A stretch of 16,119 bases of DNA from Saprospiraceae bacterium (GTDB taxonomy: Bacteria > Bacteroidota > Bacteroidia > Chitinophagales > Saprospiraceae). The notes beneath the pieces are model-generated. The model made no database searches. It was not told where the DNA came from and worked only from the letters and a program-made list of their open reading frames with translations. The position numbers and the translations under genes are program-made. Of this stretch, positions 7,963 to 14,199 are shown one piece after another (the stretch's first letter is position 1; every line of letters begins with the position of its first letter). Location: assembly GCA_016718205.1 (NCBI GenBank), contig JADKEB010000005.1, positions 50,001-66,119 on the forward strand. The letters are read 5' to 3'.

Positions 7963-7993
7963 TTGCACAACTAAGATATACGTTGTAAATTTG
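7963..7993 (+). promoter_or_regulatory. Bacteroidota-type promoter of the TPR gene
   Basis: TTGC (7963-7966), a 19-base spacer and TAAATTTG (7986-7993) match the TTTG-N19-TAnnTTTG pattern. The start site would fall near 8000, about 30 bases before the ATG at 8031. The palindrome AGTTGCACAACT (7961-7972) overlaps the -33 box and could be an operator. Confidence 0.5.
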
Positions 7994-8030
7994 GTTTGTC
8001 ATATATTTGACGACAAGAATACTCCGTAGT

Positions 8031-9194
8031 ATGAGAGCATCATTTATTATTTTTATTCTAGTGTGCTTTGGTCATCATGATATCAAAGCTCAGGATGAAA
8101 TTTGTCCGGATGGTGACAGATTTTTTATTTTGCAAAACTATTTTTCAGCTCTTGAAGCATATATGGCATGTTATTACATGGACAGTTCCTATAAAAAACC
8201 ACTATTATCCGCAGCCAATTGCCTGTTTCTGTTGGGCGACTATCAAAAGGCAAAAACATACTATCATCTGCTGGAAACGGATACACTGTACAATACAGAT
8301 GCTAAAATAAAACTCGCATCCATTTACGAATCACAGCAAAACCTTCCTAAGGCCATAAGATATAACATCGCTCTTTCAAAGATATTTCCGGGCAATCCAT
8401 CCTATCTGAGGAAACTGGGAAGTCTTTTTCAACAAGGCAACGAACCTACACAGGCACTACAATCCTATCAGGCTGCCATGAGACTCAATGACAGAGACCT
8501 GCTGGCTGTCCAGGGTTTGTCGGAAATGATGTTGTCACTTGAGCAACCTTTTGTAGCTGACTCATTGATCACCCAAGCCATGACTGTCGACAGCAACCAC
8601 ATAGGTCTTTCACTGCTGCATGGCAGAGTAAAATACAAATTAAAAGATTACGTATCCTGCGCACATATCCTACACAAACTCACCTATCAGACTGAACTGA
8701 ACAATTATTACAACAAAATGCTGGGATATGCATTTATGCAGATAGATTCATTGGATAAGTCTATCTACCATCTGCAAAAATCACTGCTCAATGAAGGTGA
8801 CCCTGAGTATGCATTTTTTTATCTTGGCTTTGCGCACGAAAAGAAAAAGGAATACGATAAGTCAAAATATTTTTACAGCAAAGCTATAAAAGCCGGTATA
8901 TCAGAAAACCTGAATCAGTATCATGTGGGTTTGGCTCGGATCAACACCACAACAGGCCTCTACAAAGAAGCCGTAGAAAACTATCAGGCAAGCCTTAAAT
9001 ATCATAACGATCCTACCCTGTATTTTTATATGGCGTCTGCATCTGAGCAATACCTCAAAGATAAATCAAAATCCATTGAGTACTACCAGAAGTTTTTAAG
9101 TGCCAACACATCAGACATCTCCATGAAGGAAACAGCCCGAAATCGTGTAAAATTGCTCAAAGAGCAACGATTTATGAAGGGAATCGTAAAGTAG
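8031..9194 (+). CDS. Secreted or periplasmic TPR-repeat protein
   Basis: From ATG at 8031 the protein has 387 residues. An in-frame TTG at 8007 would add eight residues, but the ATG places the signal peptide correctly (MRASFIIFILVCF, cleavage probably after KAQ). The mature part is almost wholly tetratricopeptide repeats of about 34 residues, seen for example at AANCLFLLGDYQKAKTYYHLL, GSLFQQGNEPTQALQSYQAA, FYLGFAHEKKKEYDKSKYFY and GLYKEAVENYQASLKY. TPRs form helical scaffolds for protein-protein contacts, and envelope TPR proteins are common in Bacteroidota. No enzymatic domain is visible and the partner is unknown. The frame is intact, including a run of seven T, unlike the accessory genes that follow. 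It has its own promoter and appears monocistronic. Confidence 0.85.
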   Translation: MRASFIIFILVCFGHHDIKAQDEICPDGDRFFILQNYFSALEAYMACYYMDSSYKKPLLSAANCLFLLGDYQKAKTYYHLLETDTLYNTDAKIKLASIYESQQNLPKAIRYNIALSKIFPGNPSYLRKLGSLFQQGNEPTQALQSYQAAMRLNDRDLLAVQGLSEMMLSLEQPFVADSLITQAMTVDSNHIGLSLLHGRVKYKLKDYVSCAHILHKLTYQTELNNYYNKMLGYAFMQIDSLDKSIYHLQKSLLNEGDPEYAFFYLGFAHEKKKEYDKSKYFYSKAIKAGISENLNQYHVGLARINTTTGLYKEAVENYQASLKYHNDPTLYFYMASASEQYLKDKSKSIEYYQKFLSANTSDISMKETARNRVKLLKEQRFMKGIVK

Positions 9195-9447
9195 ATCGGT
9201 AAAATATACGGCACTTTGCACTTTTAAAATTTGATTTGTTTAACAAAGAATATTGATTGATTTAGGAAAAAAACCTGAGCCTGAAAGACATAAATATTAC
9301 ATCATCCCGGGAATAAGTCTTGGTTGGTCAATTCAAGAATTAAGGCCTGAATGATAAGTCAGCATAACAATATCTTTTATAGAACTGAAAAAACAATTGT
9401 TTTTTCCACTAAAAGTATAAAATAAATGGATCATATTCCCATAATTA
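9195..9447. other. Intergenic region between TPR gene and IS630 element
   Basis: Contains a perfect 20-bp palindrome at 9387-9406 (G, six A, CAATTG, six T, C), which may act as a terminator on both strands. A short open stretch (TTG 9253 to TGA 9354, 33 residues: KYYIIPGISLGWSIQELRPE) may be a relic of a gene; I do not recognise it. No intron sequence is present here, although an intron fragment begins immediately on the other side of the IS. Confidence 0.4.
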
Positions 9448-10553
9448 TACCAAAAATAAAATAAAATGCGAAAAAATATACATATAAAATAAAAATATAT
9501 GTATATTTGTGTTATGGTTTTAGAAATAGACAACACTACACTTAAGCTCTTAAGGCAAATTCAGCGCAATACTTTGATAGGACTGAATATGTAAAAGTTT
9601 CTTGTGTCATTTTTATACACGAGAAAATACTCCCTGAACGGGTAGCCTTTCTTCTTGGTGTTGATTTATCAACAGTCTATCGTTATGTCAGTTTATATAA
9701 GGGAAAGGGTTTAGATTTTTTGCAAACCAATCATGAAGGATACAGTGGGAAATTAGATGATGATCAGATACTACAATTAACATCAGAGTTACAGTCAAAG
9801 CTTTATCTTACTTCAGATGAGATTATAGACTGGGTGGTGGTTCAATTTGGCATTCTTTTTACCAAAAATGGTATGGTGAAATTACTGCATCGAATAGGCT
9901 TTAGCTATAAGAAGACAAAACAAGTTCCGTGTGAAGCTGATGTACAAAGACAACAAGACTTTGTAAAAGAAGAACTTAACACCATCATCGAGGGGGCAAG
10001 ACAAGGAAAGAGCAAGGTATATTTCATGGATGCTGTACCCACACATAATACTAGGAGATATGGATGGATACAAAGAGGTAAAGAGAAGGAATTGCTGACT
10101 GTTAGTGGTAGAGACAGGGTTAACATTAACGGTGCATTGAATGCATTAGATCCCACAGATATACAAGTATTGGAATGTGAGTCGGTCAACGCCCAAACGA
10201 CAAAAGACTTATATTTGAAAATTTTGGAATCGAATCAAGGAATAGATAAAATATATACTATAGCAGATAATGCGAGATATTATAAAAATAAAGAATTGAA
10301 GGAGTGGCTAAAAGATACAAAGATAGAACAAGTGTTTTTACCTCCTTATTCGCCGAATTTGAACATCATAGAAAGGCTATGGAAGTTCCTAAAGAAAAAA
10401 GTAATAAATTCTACTTTCTTTAGAACCAAAAATGAATTTCGAGAGGCAGTCCACACTTTTTTTGAAAATGTGGGTCAATATAAAAATGAGTTAGCTTCAT
10501 TGTTGACCCTTAATTTCCCTATACTAAATTCGCAATCCATTTTATTGTAGGTA
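9448..10553 (+). mobile_element. IS630-family insertion sequence
   Basis: The ends are 25-bp imperfect inverted repeats: 9448-9472 and 10529-10553 share TACC, AATAAAAT and TGCGAA in register (about 20 of 25). A TA dinucleotide flanks each end (9446-9447, 10554-10555), as IS630/Tc1-type elements duplicate TA. Because the ends are themselves TA-rich, the exact cut may shift by 2 bases. It carries one transposase gene. Group II intron sequence starts directly to the right (from about 10558) but is absent to the left, so DNA beside the element was deleted or rearranged. Confidence 0.8.
9514..10550 (+). CDS. IS630-family DDE transposase, probable single frameshift near the N-terminus
   Basis: The intact frame runs from about 9570 to TAG at 10550. 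It encodes an HTH region (ERVAFLLGVDLSTVYRYV) and a DDE domain with FMDAVPTHNT (first Asp), TIADNARYY (second Asp) and LPPYSPNLNIIERLWKFLKKK (Glu), all typical of IS630. The only early ATG (9514, MVLEIDNTTLKLLRQIQR) is in another frame and ends at TAA after 27 codons. One extra A near 9568-9569 would fuse it to KYFDRTEYVKVS and give a protein of about 345 residues, normal for the family. In the main frame the first usable start is TTG at 9720, which would drop the HTH. Either the gene is broken, the sequence has a base missing, or a programmed frameshift is used; no obvious slippery site is seen. Confidence 0.8.
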
Positions 10554-10860
10554 TAATAAAATAGGAAGCTGACATACAAAGGTCGTATGAAGCAATGGCG
10601 GCAGACCAAATCGTAGTAGTGTTGAGTTCTCTGTAATGGAGTAGGAGCGAAGGGTTTGGCTTGTTTATTTTCAGTAATTTGTCCAACCAATTAAATGGGA
10701 AGAGCCTATTTACTGAAATAAAGTCACAATTGGTTCATGAGAGCCAATGACCTAAAGGTCGTAATCGGCCAGTGATTGAACAAGAAGAGCCGTGTGAAGG
10801 GAGACTTTCATGCACGGTTCTGTGGGAACGTAGGGGTGAGATTCCCCTGCGTGACCCGAT
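10554..10860 (+). mobile_element. Group II intron fragment, copy 1 (3' part only)
   Basis: The 3' end is diagnostic. Domain V is at 10787-10820, starting GAGCCGTGTGAAGG and closing with TGCACGGTTC, a 34-nt hairpin with a GAGA loop. Domain VI follows (about 10826-10858, TAGGGGTGAGATTCCCCTG stem), and the intron ends in GACCCGAT. 10596-10660 is almost identical to 11220-11284 of copy 2. The 5' half is missing: the fragment abuts the right end of the IS630 element. No reverse transcriptase remains. It is followed after one base by copy 2. Confidence 0.8.
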
Positions 10861-10932
10861 TGTGTCTTGAACAACCTATGAAGTTAGGTTGATGCTGTAT
10901 GATAGATGAGAGTAGGTCTCTCGGTGGCTTGA

Positions 10933-10995
10933 AGCCCGTAAAAAAATTGATCGCAAATCAATTTAGGGCTGAACTGCGAGACCCTTCTCGCAGCT
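10933..10995 (+). repeat. Double-hairpin repeat unit inside intron copy 2
   Basis: AGCCC ... GGGCT encloses AAATTGAT-cgcaa-ATCAATTT, then CTGCGAG-acccct-like loop-CTCGCAG follows. The same unit occurs at 13998-14060 and, truncated, at 13714-13759 in intron copy 3. Confidence 0.7.
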
Positions 10996-11037
10996 AATTG
11001 AAATTTATTTAGTTAATCTGCGACAGAGTGTATCGGA

Positions 11038-11128
11038 AGTTCCCGCTAAAGTCGGGACAGGCTCTGATTTCTGGATACATGATAACCGGGGTTAAGTTGG
11101 CAATGCCTGTCCCGCTTTGCGGGAAACT
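11038..11128. repeat. Long-armed inverted repeat built of small palindromes
   Basis: Arm 11038-11062 (CCCGCTAAAGTCGGGACAGGC) and arm 11105-11128 (GCCTGTCCCGCTTTGCGGG) are complementary except for three single-base bulges. Each arm is itself a CCCGC/GCGGG-type hairpin. It interrupts intron copy 2 between the 5' conserved part and the domain IV region and has no counterpart in copy 3. Confidence 0.65.
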
Positions 11129-11423
11129 GTACATAGGCTATCGTAGGGAACAAGAGAAGTCAACATCGTACTGTAAAATCGAGAGAGGAAGCAGTCAGAT
11201 AAAGGCTGGTCTGAGATGTTGGCGGCAGACCAAATCGTAGTAGTGTTGAGTTCTCTGTAATGGAGAAGGAGCGAAGGGTTTGGCATGTTTAGTTTACAAA
11301 ATTATTGACAACCGATCAAAAGGGATGACTGATTATTTTGAGACAAAATCACAACCAATCAGAGATGAACTGGTGCATCCAACGAAGATATTGCATTATC
11401 TTTGTGTGATTTACAAACATGAA

Positions 11424-11457
11424 GAGCCGTGTGAAGGGAGACTTTCACGCACGGTTC
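11424..11457 (+). ncRNA. Group II intron domain V (copy 2)
   Basis: A 34-nt hairpin with stem GAGCCGTG / CACGGTTC, a CG bulge on the 3' side, the upper stem TGAA/TTCA and a GAGA tetraloop. It is the catalytic core of group II introns and appears intact in this copy. Confidence 0.85.
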
Positions 11458-11496
11458 CGTGAGAACGTAGGGGTGAGATTCCCCTGCCTGACCCGA

Positions 11497-12160
11497 TTAT
11501 AGATCATAAGTGAAAAAAACGGAAATCGAAAAACATGACAATCAATAATACAATTAATTTGAAAAACATAATCTTCATTCTTCTTGCCATCGTTTTTGGT
11601 TCTTGTTCTCTCTAAAGATAATGAAGACCGAGAACACTTCAATTCTTGCATTAACTGCAACAACATCGTATTTAGGTGGTACAGGGAATGGAATGATAAT
11701 TACTTTGAAAACATTGAAACAGGGAAAATATGAAGCCAAAAATTATCACATTTTTCATCGTATTGTATAGTTCAAAATCTAAAGCCCGGAAAGTATCGAG
11801 TAGAGAAGATCGTGTTAGACACGGTGGAAATAAATTTAGTAATTGGTCTGAAAGTGTTCAACAATATTTTGGTGAAATTGAAATAGAAGGAAACCAAAAG
11901 TATTATTTAGGAACGTTTAAAGGTAAAGTCAAAATAAAATTCAAAAACGCTATTAGCATACAACTCGAAAATCAAATTGTTCCAGAAAAGTTGAAAGCAG
12001 TTTTAAAAGAACAAGGAACAGGATGGGCAGAGGAAGAATTTAAATTAATAGAAACTGTAAATAGGGAAGAATTAATAATATACTGACAAATTGAACGATC
12101 TATAACAATGTACGCCATGACCATACTCCCCTATCGGTCGTACGGCAGGTGTAATCACCG
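11497..12160 (+). mobile_element. Putative integron gene cassette 1 (lipoprotein relic)
   Basis: The cassette starts TTATAGATC (11497-11505) directly at the end of intron copy 2 and ends at G12160 inside attC 1. The start is the exact complement of the left end of its own attC (GATCTATAA, 12097-12105), as required if the cassette circularised at G/TT. It contains the frameshifted lipoprotein gene. Confidence 0.6.
11535..12086 (+). pseudogene. Frameshifted lipoprotein of unknown function
   Basis: ATG 11535 begins a clear lipoprotein signal (MTINNTINLKNIIFILLAIVFGSCS, lipobox Cys at residue 24), but the frame stops right after. Other frames continue a protein-like sequence: KDNEDREHFNSCINCNNIVFRWYREWND, then VQNLKPGKYRVEKIVLDTVEINLVIG, and finally, in the frame of the ORF at 11730-12086, EIEIEGNQKYYLGTFKGKVKIKF to ETVNREELIIY. 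At least three frame changes are needed to join them. The intact ancestor would be about 180 residues, exported and lipid-anchored. I do not recognise the family. A 118-residue product from ATG 11730 could still be made. It is the gene of cassette 1. Confidence 0.6.
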
Positions 12161-12169
12161 TTATGATCG
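12096..12169 (+). repeat. attC-like recombination site 1
   Basis: The outer arms CGATCTATAAC (12096-12106) and GTTATGATCG (12160-12169) are complementary apart from one bulged T. The interior pairs imperfectly, with unpaired bases, over about 75 bases. This AAC ... GTT layout with an imperfect folded interior is typical of integron attC sites. The predicted crossover is between G12160 and T12161. Confidence 0.6.
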
Positions 12170-12198
12170 ACCAAAATAGAAACTTCCTTATAAATAAA

Positions 12199-12230
12199 TT
12201 TGTGTCCCAATAAAGAAACTATTATCTTTG
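12199..12230 (+). promoter_or_regulatory. Bacteroidota-type promoter of the toxin-antitoxin operon
   Basis: TTTG (12199-12202), a 20-base spacer and TATCTTTG (12223-12230) fit the Bacteroidota consensus closely. The start site would be near 12237, 16 bases before the toxin ATG. Confidence 0.7.
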
Positions 12231-12252
12231 TATTATGGTTAATTAATCAAAG

Positions 12253-12579
12253 ATGTTCAAAGTCAAATTTCTGGAAGATGCCAAAGTATTCCTAGACTCC
12301 TTAGACGACAAACCTAGGGATAAAATAGTTTACAACATTTGGAAATCTAAAAGTATAAAAGACGATGAACTTCTAAAGAAGCTCGAAGATGACATTTGGG
12401 AATTTAGAACTTTGTATAACAAAATTGCTTATCGATTATTTGCATTTTGGGATGAAACTGAAAAATCAATGATAGTAGCAACTCACGGAATAGTCAAAAA
12501 AACCGATAAGACACCAAAAAAAGAGATTGAAAAAGCCAAGCAATTGAGAATTGAATATCTTAAATCTAAAAAGAAATGA
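12253..12579 (+). CDS. higB: HigB/RelE-type toxin (Gp49-like, DUF891 family)
   Basis: 108 residues beginning MFKVKFLEDAKVFLDSLDDKPRDKI, with WEFRTLYNKIAYRLFAFWDE and the conserved ATHGIVKKTDKTPKKEIEKAKQ tail. This is the RelE/ParE-superfamily fold of HigB-like (phage Gp49-like) toxins. Such toxins cleave mRNA at the ribosome and are held inactive by the partner antitoxin. The order toxin-then-antitoxin and the 4-base ATGA overlap with the next gene are characteristic of higBA operons. The frame is intact, unlike the other cassette genes, which fits selection to keep a toxin-antitoxin pair functional. Activity is inferred from family membership. Confidence 0.88.
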   Translation: MFKVKFLEDAKVFLDSLDDKPRDKIVYNIWKSKSIKDDELLKKLEDDIWEFRTLYNKIAYRLFAFWDETEKSMIVATHGIVKKTDKTPKKEIEKAKQLRIEYLKSKKK

Positions 12580-12878
12580 AAACATATAGTTTAGAAGAAG
12601 TAACAGATCAGTACATTGGCAAACGAGGAACGCCTAAACGAGAACTTTTCGAACAAGAACTCCGACTGGAGTTACTAGGCGATGCAATTAAAAAAGCTCG
12701 TAAAGCAAAACATATGACACAAGAGCAATTAGGTGAACTTGTGGGAGTTCAAAAATCCCAAATTGCAAAAATTGAAAACTCAACAACTGATGCAAGATTT
12801 TCAACAATCTTAAGAGTTTTCGATGCCCTAAAAGCCAAAGTGAACTTTACAGTTGAACTTGAAGATCAAAACTATTAG
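12576..12878 (+). CDS. higA: HigA-type antitoxin with Xre/Cro HTH
   Basis: 100 residues. An HTH_3 domain occupies about residues 34-90 (LGDAIKKARKAKHMTQEQLGELVGVQKSQIAKIENS, then FSTILRVFDALKAKVNFTVEL). The first 30 residues, including KRGTPKRELFEQELR, probably wrap the toxin. The start overlaps the toxin stop by four bases, giving translational coupling. Such antitoxins neutralise the toxin and repress the operon; a binding site near 12199-12252 would be expected, but I see no clear palindrome there. attC 2 begins about 20 bases after the stop. Confidence 0.88.
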   Translation: MKTYSLEEVTDQYIGKRGTPKRELFEQELRLELLGDAIKKARKAKHMTQEQLGELVGVQKSQIAKIENSTTDARFSTILRVFDALKAKVNFTVELEDQNY

Positions 12879-12898
12879 TAAGTGAATAAGAATGGCCA

Positions 12899-12970
12899 GA
12901 TCATAACAACGGCTATGATGATAGATTCGCTATCGCTTCATCCATCACATATCCTTGGTCGTTAGCAGTA
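12899..12970 (+). repeat. attC-like recombination site 2
   Basis: GATCATAACAAC (12899-12910) faces GGTCGTTAGC (12957-12966), so TAAC-a-AC pairs with GT-c-GTTA. The interior (TATGATGAT / ATCACATA and GATAG-attcg-CTATC) folds further, with mismatches. Predicted crossover is between G12961 and T12962. Confidence 0.6.
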
Positions 12971-13044
12971 ATGCTAAATCCGAAAACGCTTAAATAAAAT
13001 ATTAAATATTAATAAAATTTAGAAACCGAACGACACGAAAAACT

Positions 13045-13494
13045 ATGATAAAAGGACTCTATGAAACTCATTTATTTGTTGAAAATTTAGAAATCTCAAT
13101 TGACTTTTACAAAAATGTTCTAAAACTTGAACAATGTTATTATGAAGAAGGAAGACGAGCAGCATTTTTTGGATTGGCAAACCAAAAGATGCAATGTTAG
13201 GATTATGGGAAAAGCCAAAATCAGAATTGAAAAACGGCATTTTGCTTTTCGTTGCGACAAAGAATTTATTTTAAACCAAGCAACTGAATTTTTAAATGGA
13301 GAAGGACTAAAACCTTACAATTTTTTAAATGACGGAACCGACAAACCTATGGTTTTTGTTTGATGCCCGCAATTGCAATATATTTTAACGACCCAGACGG
13401 ACATTATTTGGAATTTATTGCAATTTTAAACGGAGAAGCAAGACCAGAATTAGGCGTAATTTCGTATGATGAATGGATAAATTATAAAACATAA
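13045..13494 (+). pseudogene. VOC-family (glyoxalase/bleomycin-resistance-like) protein, three frameshifts
   Basis: The start MIKGLYETHLFVENLEISIDFYKNVLKLE carries the first beta-alpha-beta unit and the His ligand of vicinal oxygen chelate proteins. GKPKDAMLGLWEKP, RHFAFRCDKEFILNQATEFLNGEGL, and PAIAIYFNDPDGHYLEFIAIL (Glu ligand, usual C-terminal motif) continue it in successive frames. Each break is mended by one added base: T in the T6 run at 13165-13170 (giving AFFWIGKPKD), A in the A5 run at 13230-13234, and G at 13362 (giving VWMPAIA). The repaired protein would have about 150 residues and be cytosolic; substrate unknown. VOC genes are frequent integron cassette cargo. Confidence 0.8.
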
Positions 13495-13508
13495 GACAAA
13501 ATAAATAC

Positions 13509-13640
13509 TACTCCCAACAAGCGTTTTGCAAGATTGCGGGTAAGTGCTTTTTTAGAAACTTTTGTGCTTATTGAAAGTTTAGGAATTTTTAGTAAATTTG
13601 GTGCTGAAAGCCCGCAACCTCGCAAAGCGCTGGGACGTCG
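13509..13640 (+). repeat. attC-like recombination site 3, interrupted by intron copy 3
   Basis: 20-base arms 13521-13540 and 13611-13630 are complementary in 17 of 20 positions, enclosing a 70-base AT-rich centre. The outer left end is CCCAAC. The outer right end, GACGTCG, is completed by TTACC only if the intron (13641-14237) is removed, restoring CGTT. At about 130 bases it is longer than the other two and resembles the long attC class. Confidence 0.55.
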
Positions 13641-13997
13641 TGTGTCTTGGAACAACCTATGAAGATAGGTTGATGCTGTATGTTAGATGAGAGTAGGTCT
13701 CTTGGTGGCTTGAAGCCCGTTAAAAATTAATCGCAAATCAATTTAGGGCTGAACTGCGACCAACTGGATCACATCTTGAATGGGCCTACCAAACCACCTT
13801 ATGGTGGAAATGCCGAAAGACAGATGTGCTGAACGATAAGGATGATTGAACGATCACGAAGTGTCAATGCCCTTAATGGCATTGAAGTGAAGGAACCCGC
13901 CTATGGCCTATGGCGGGGTGGGCATCCAAAGATAGCTGTAGGTGAGTGTACAGGAGTTGAACGAAAGTGAACCAATGATGAAGCCTTGTAAGGAAGA

Positions 13998-14060
13998 AGC
14001 CCGTTAAAAATTTGATCGCAAATCAATTTAGGGCTGAACTGCGAGACCCTTCTCGCAGCT
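13998..14060 (+). repeat. Double-hairpin repeat unit inside intron copy 3
   Basis: The same unit as 10933-10995: AGCCC ... GGGCT around TTGATCGCAAATCAA, followed by CTGCGAG/CTCGCAG. A shortened copy, lacking the second half of the second hairpin, lies at 13714-13759 in the same intron. Confidence 0.7.
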
Positions 14061-14111
14061 GTAGAATAGGTCAAAATACAAAGAGCGTCTGATTTATTTG
14101 CTCATTGGAGA

Positions 14112-14142
14112 TTGGTATATCCTTAAAGGTATATTATCTTTG
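14112..14142 (+). promoter_or_regulatory. Outward promoter-like sequence in the 3' part of intron copy 3
   Basis: TTGG (14112-14115), a 19-base spacer and TATCTTTG (14135-14142) resemble the Bacteroidota promoter. Copy 2 has the same -7 box at 11397-11404 with a weaker -33. It points towards the glycoside hydrolase gene. Confidence 0.35.
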
Positions 14143-14161
14143 TATGATTTACAAACATAAA

Positions 14162-14199
14162 GAGTCCGCCTATGGCGGAGAGACTTTCACGTACGGTTC
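14162..14199 (+). ncRNA. Disrupted group II domain V (copy 3)
   Basis: The 3' strand (GAGACTTTCACGTACGGTTC) is normal, but the 5' strand reads GAGTCCGCCTATGGCGGA instead of GAGCCGTGTGAAGG. The replacement is self-complementary (CCGCC/GGCGG), so it would fold on itself. Confidence 0.7.

Larger units (their letters stand above)
7584..8030. other. Gene-poor region with a relic reading frame
   Basis: Besides the nested hairpin and the TPR promoter, this region holds a 43-codon open stretch without a good start (7778-7909, plus strand). It ends EGKVDKVLIKDGVLLDE then LIYAMRRENLKK. It reads like the C-terminal end of a protein cut off by insertion of the recombinase module. It faintly resembles the tail of YetF/DUF421 membrane proteins, but I cannot assign it. 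Confidence 0.35.
10862..11497 (+). mobile_element. ORF-less group II intron, copy 2
   Basis: Begins GTGTCTTGAACAACC and ends GACCCGAT, about 636 bases. Domain V at 11424-11457 is a regular 34-nt hairpin (GAGCCGTG ... CACGGTTC, AGC triad, GAGA loop) followed by a well-formed domain VI. The 5' 118 bases match copy 3 (13642-13758). Group II introns with a maturase are usually 2 kb or more; here the domain IV region has no maturase, so splicing or mobility would need a protein in trans. It contains two inserted palindromic units: 10933-10995 and the arms 11038-11062 / 11105-11128. The 3' flank reads TTATAGATC, the start of the next gene cassette. The exact first base (10861 or 10862) is ambiguous by one T. 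Confidence 0.82.
12161..12961 (+). mobile_element. Putative integron gene cassette 2 (toxin-antitoxin)
   Basis: Starts TTATGATC (12161) and ends at G12961. The left end of its own attC, GATCATAAC (12899-12907), is the exact reverse complement of GTTATGATC at the cassette start. The circle would therefore rebuild a perfectly matched outer stem. It carries its own promoter and the HigBA-like pair; promoter-bearing toxin-antitoxin cassettes are well known in large integron arrays. Confidence 0.65.
12962..13640 (+). mobile_element. Putative integron gene cassette 3 (VOC protein relic)
   Basis: Begins TTAGCAGTA at 12962 and ends at G13640, where intron copy 3 is inserted. The left end of its attC (TACTCCCAAC, 13509-13518) is complementary to the cassette start GTTAGCAGTA in 8 of 10 positions. 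Confidence 0.5.

Noticed and set aside
9387..9406. 20-bp perfect palindrome as an IS630 inverted repeat
   Set aside because: The IS ends are explained by the 25-bp inverted repeats at 9448-9472 and 10529-10553; this palindrome has no partner on the right side.
11028..11462. Short ORFs within intron copy 2 (for example 11028-11240 and 11280-11462)
   Set aside because: They lie in structured intron RNA, have no recognisable motifs and overlap the inverted repeats and domain V.
13127..13363. 78-codon ORF as an independent gene
   Set aside because: Its second half is the middle segment of the VOC protein read in frame; its first part is out of frame with the VOC motifs.
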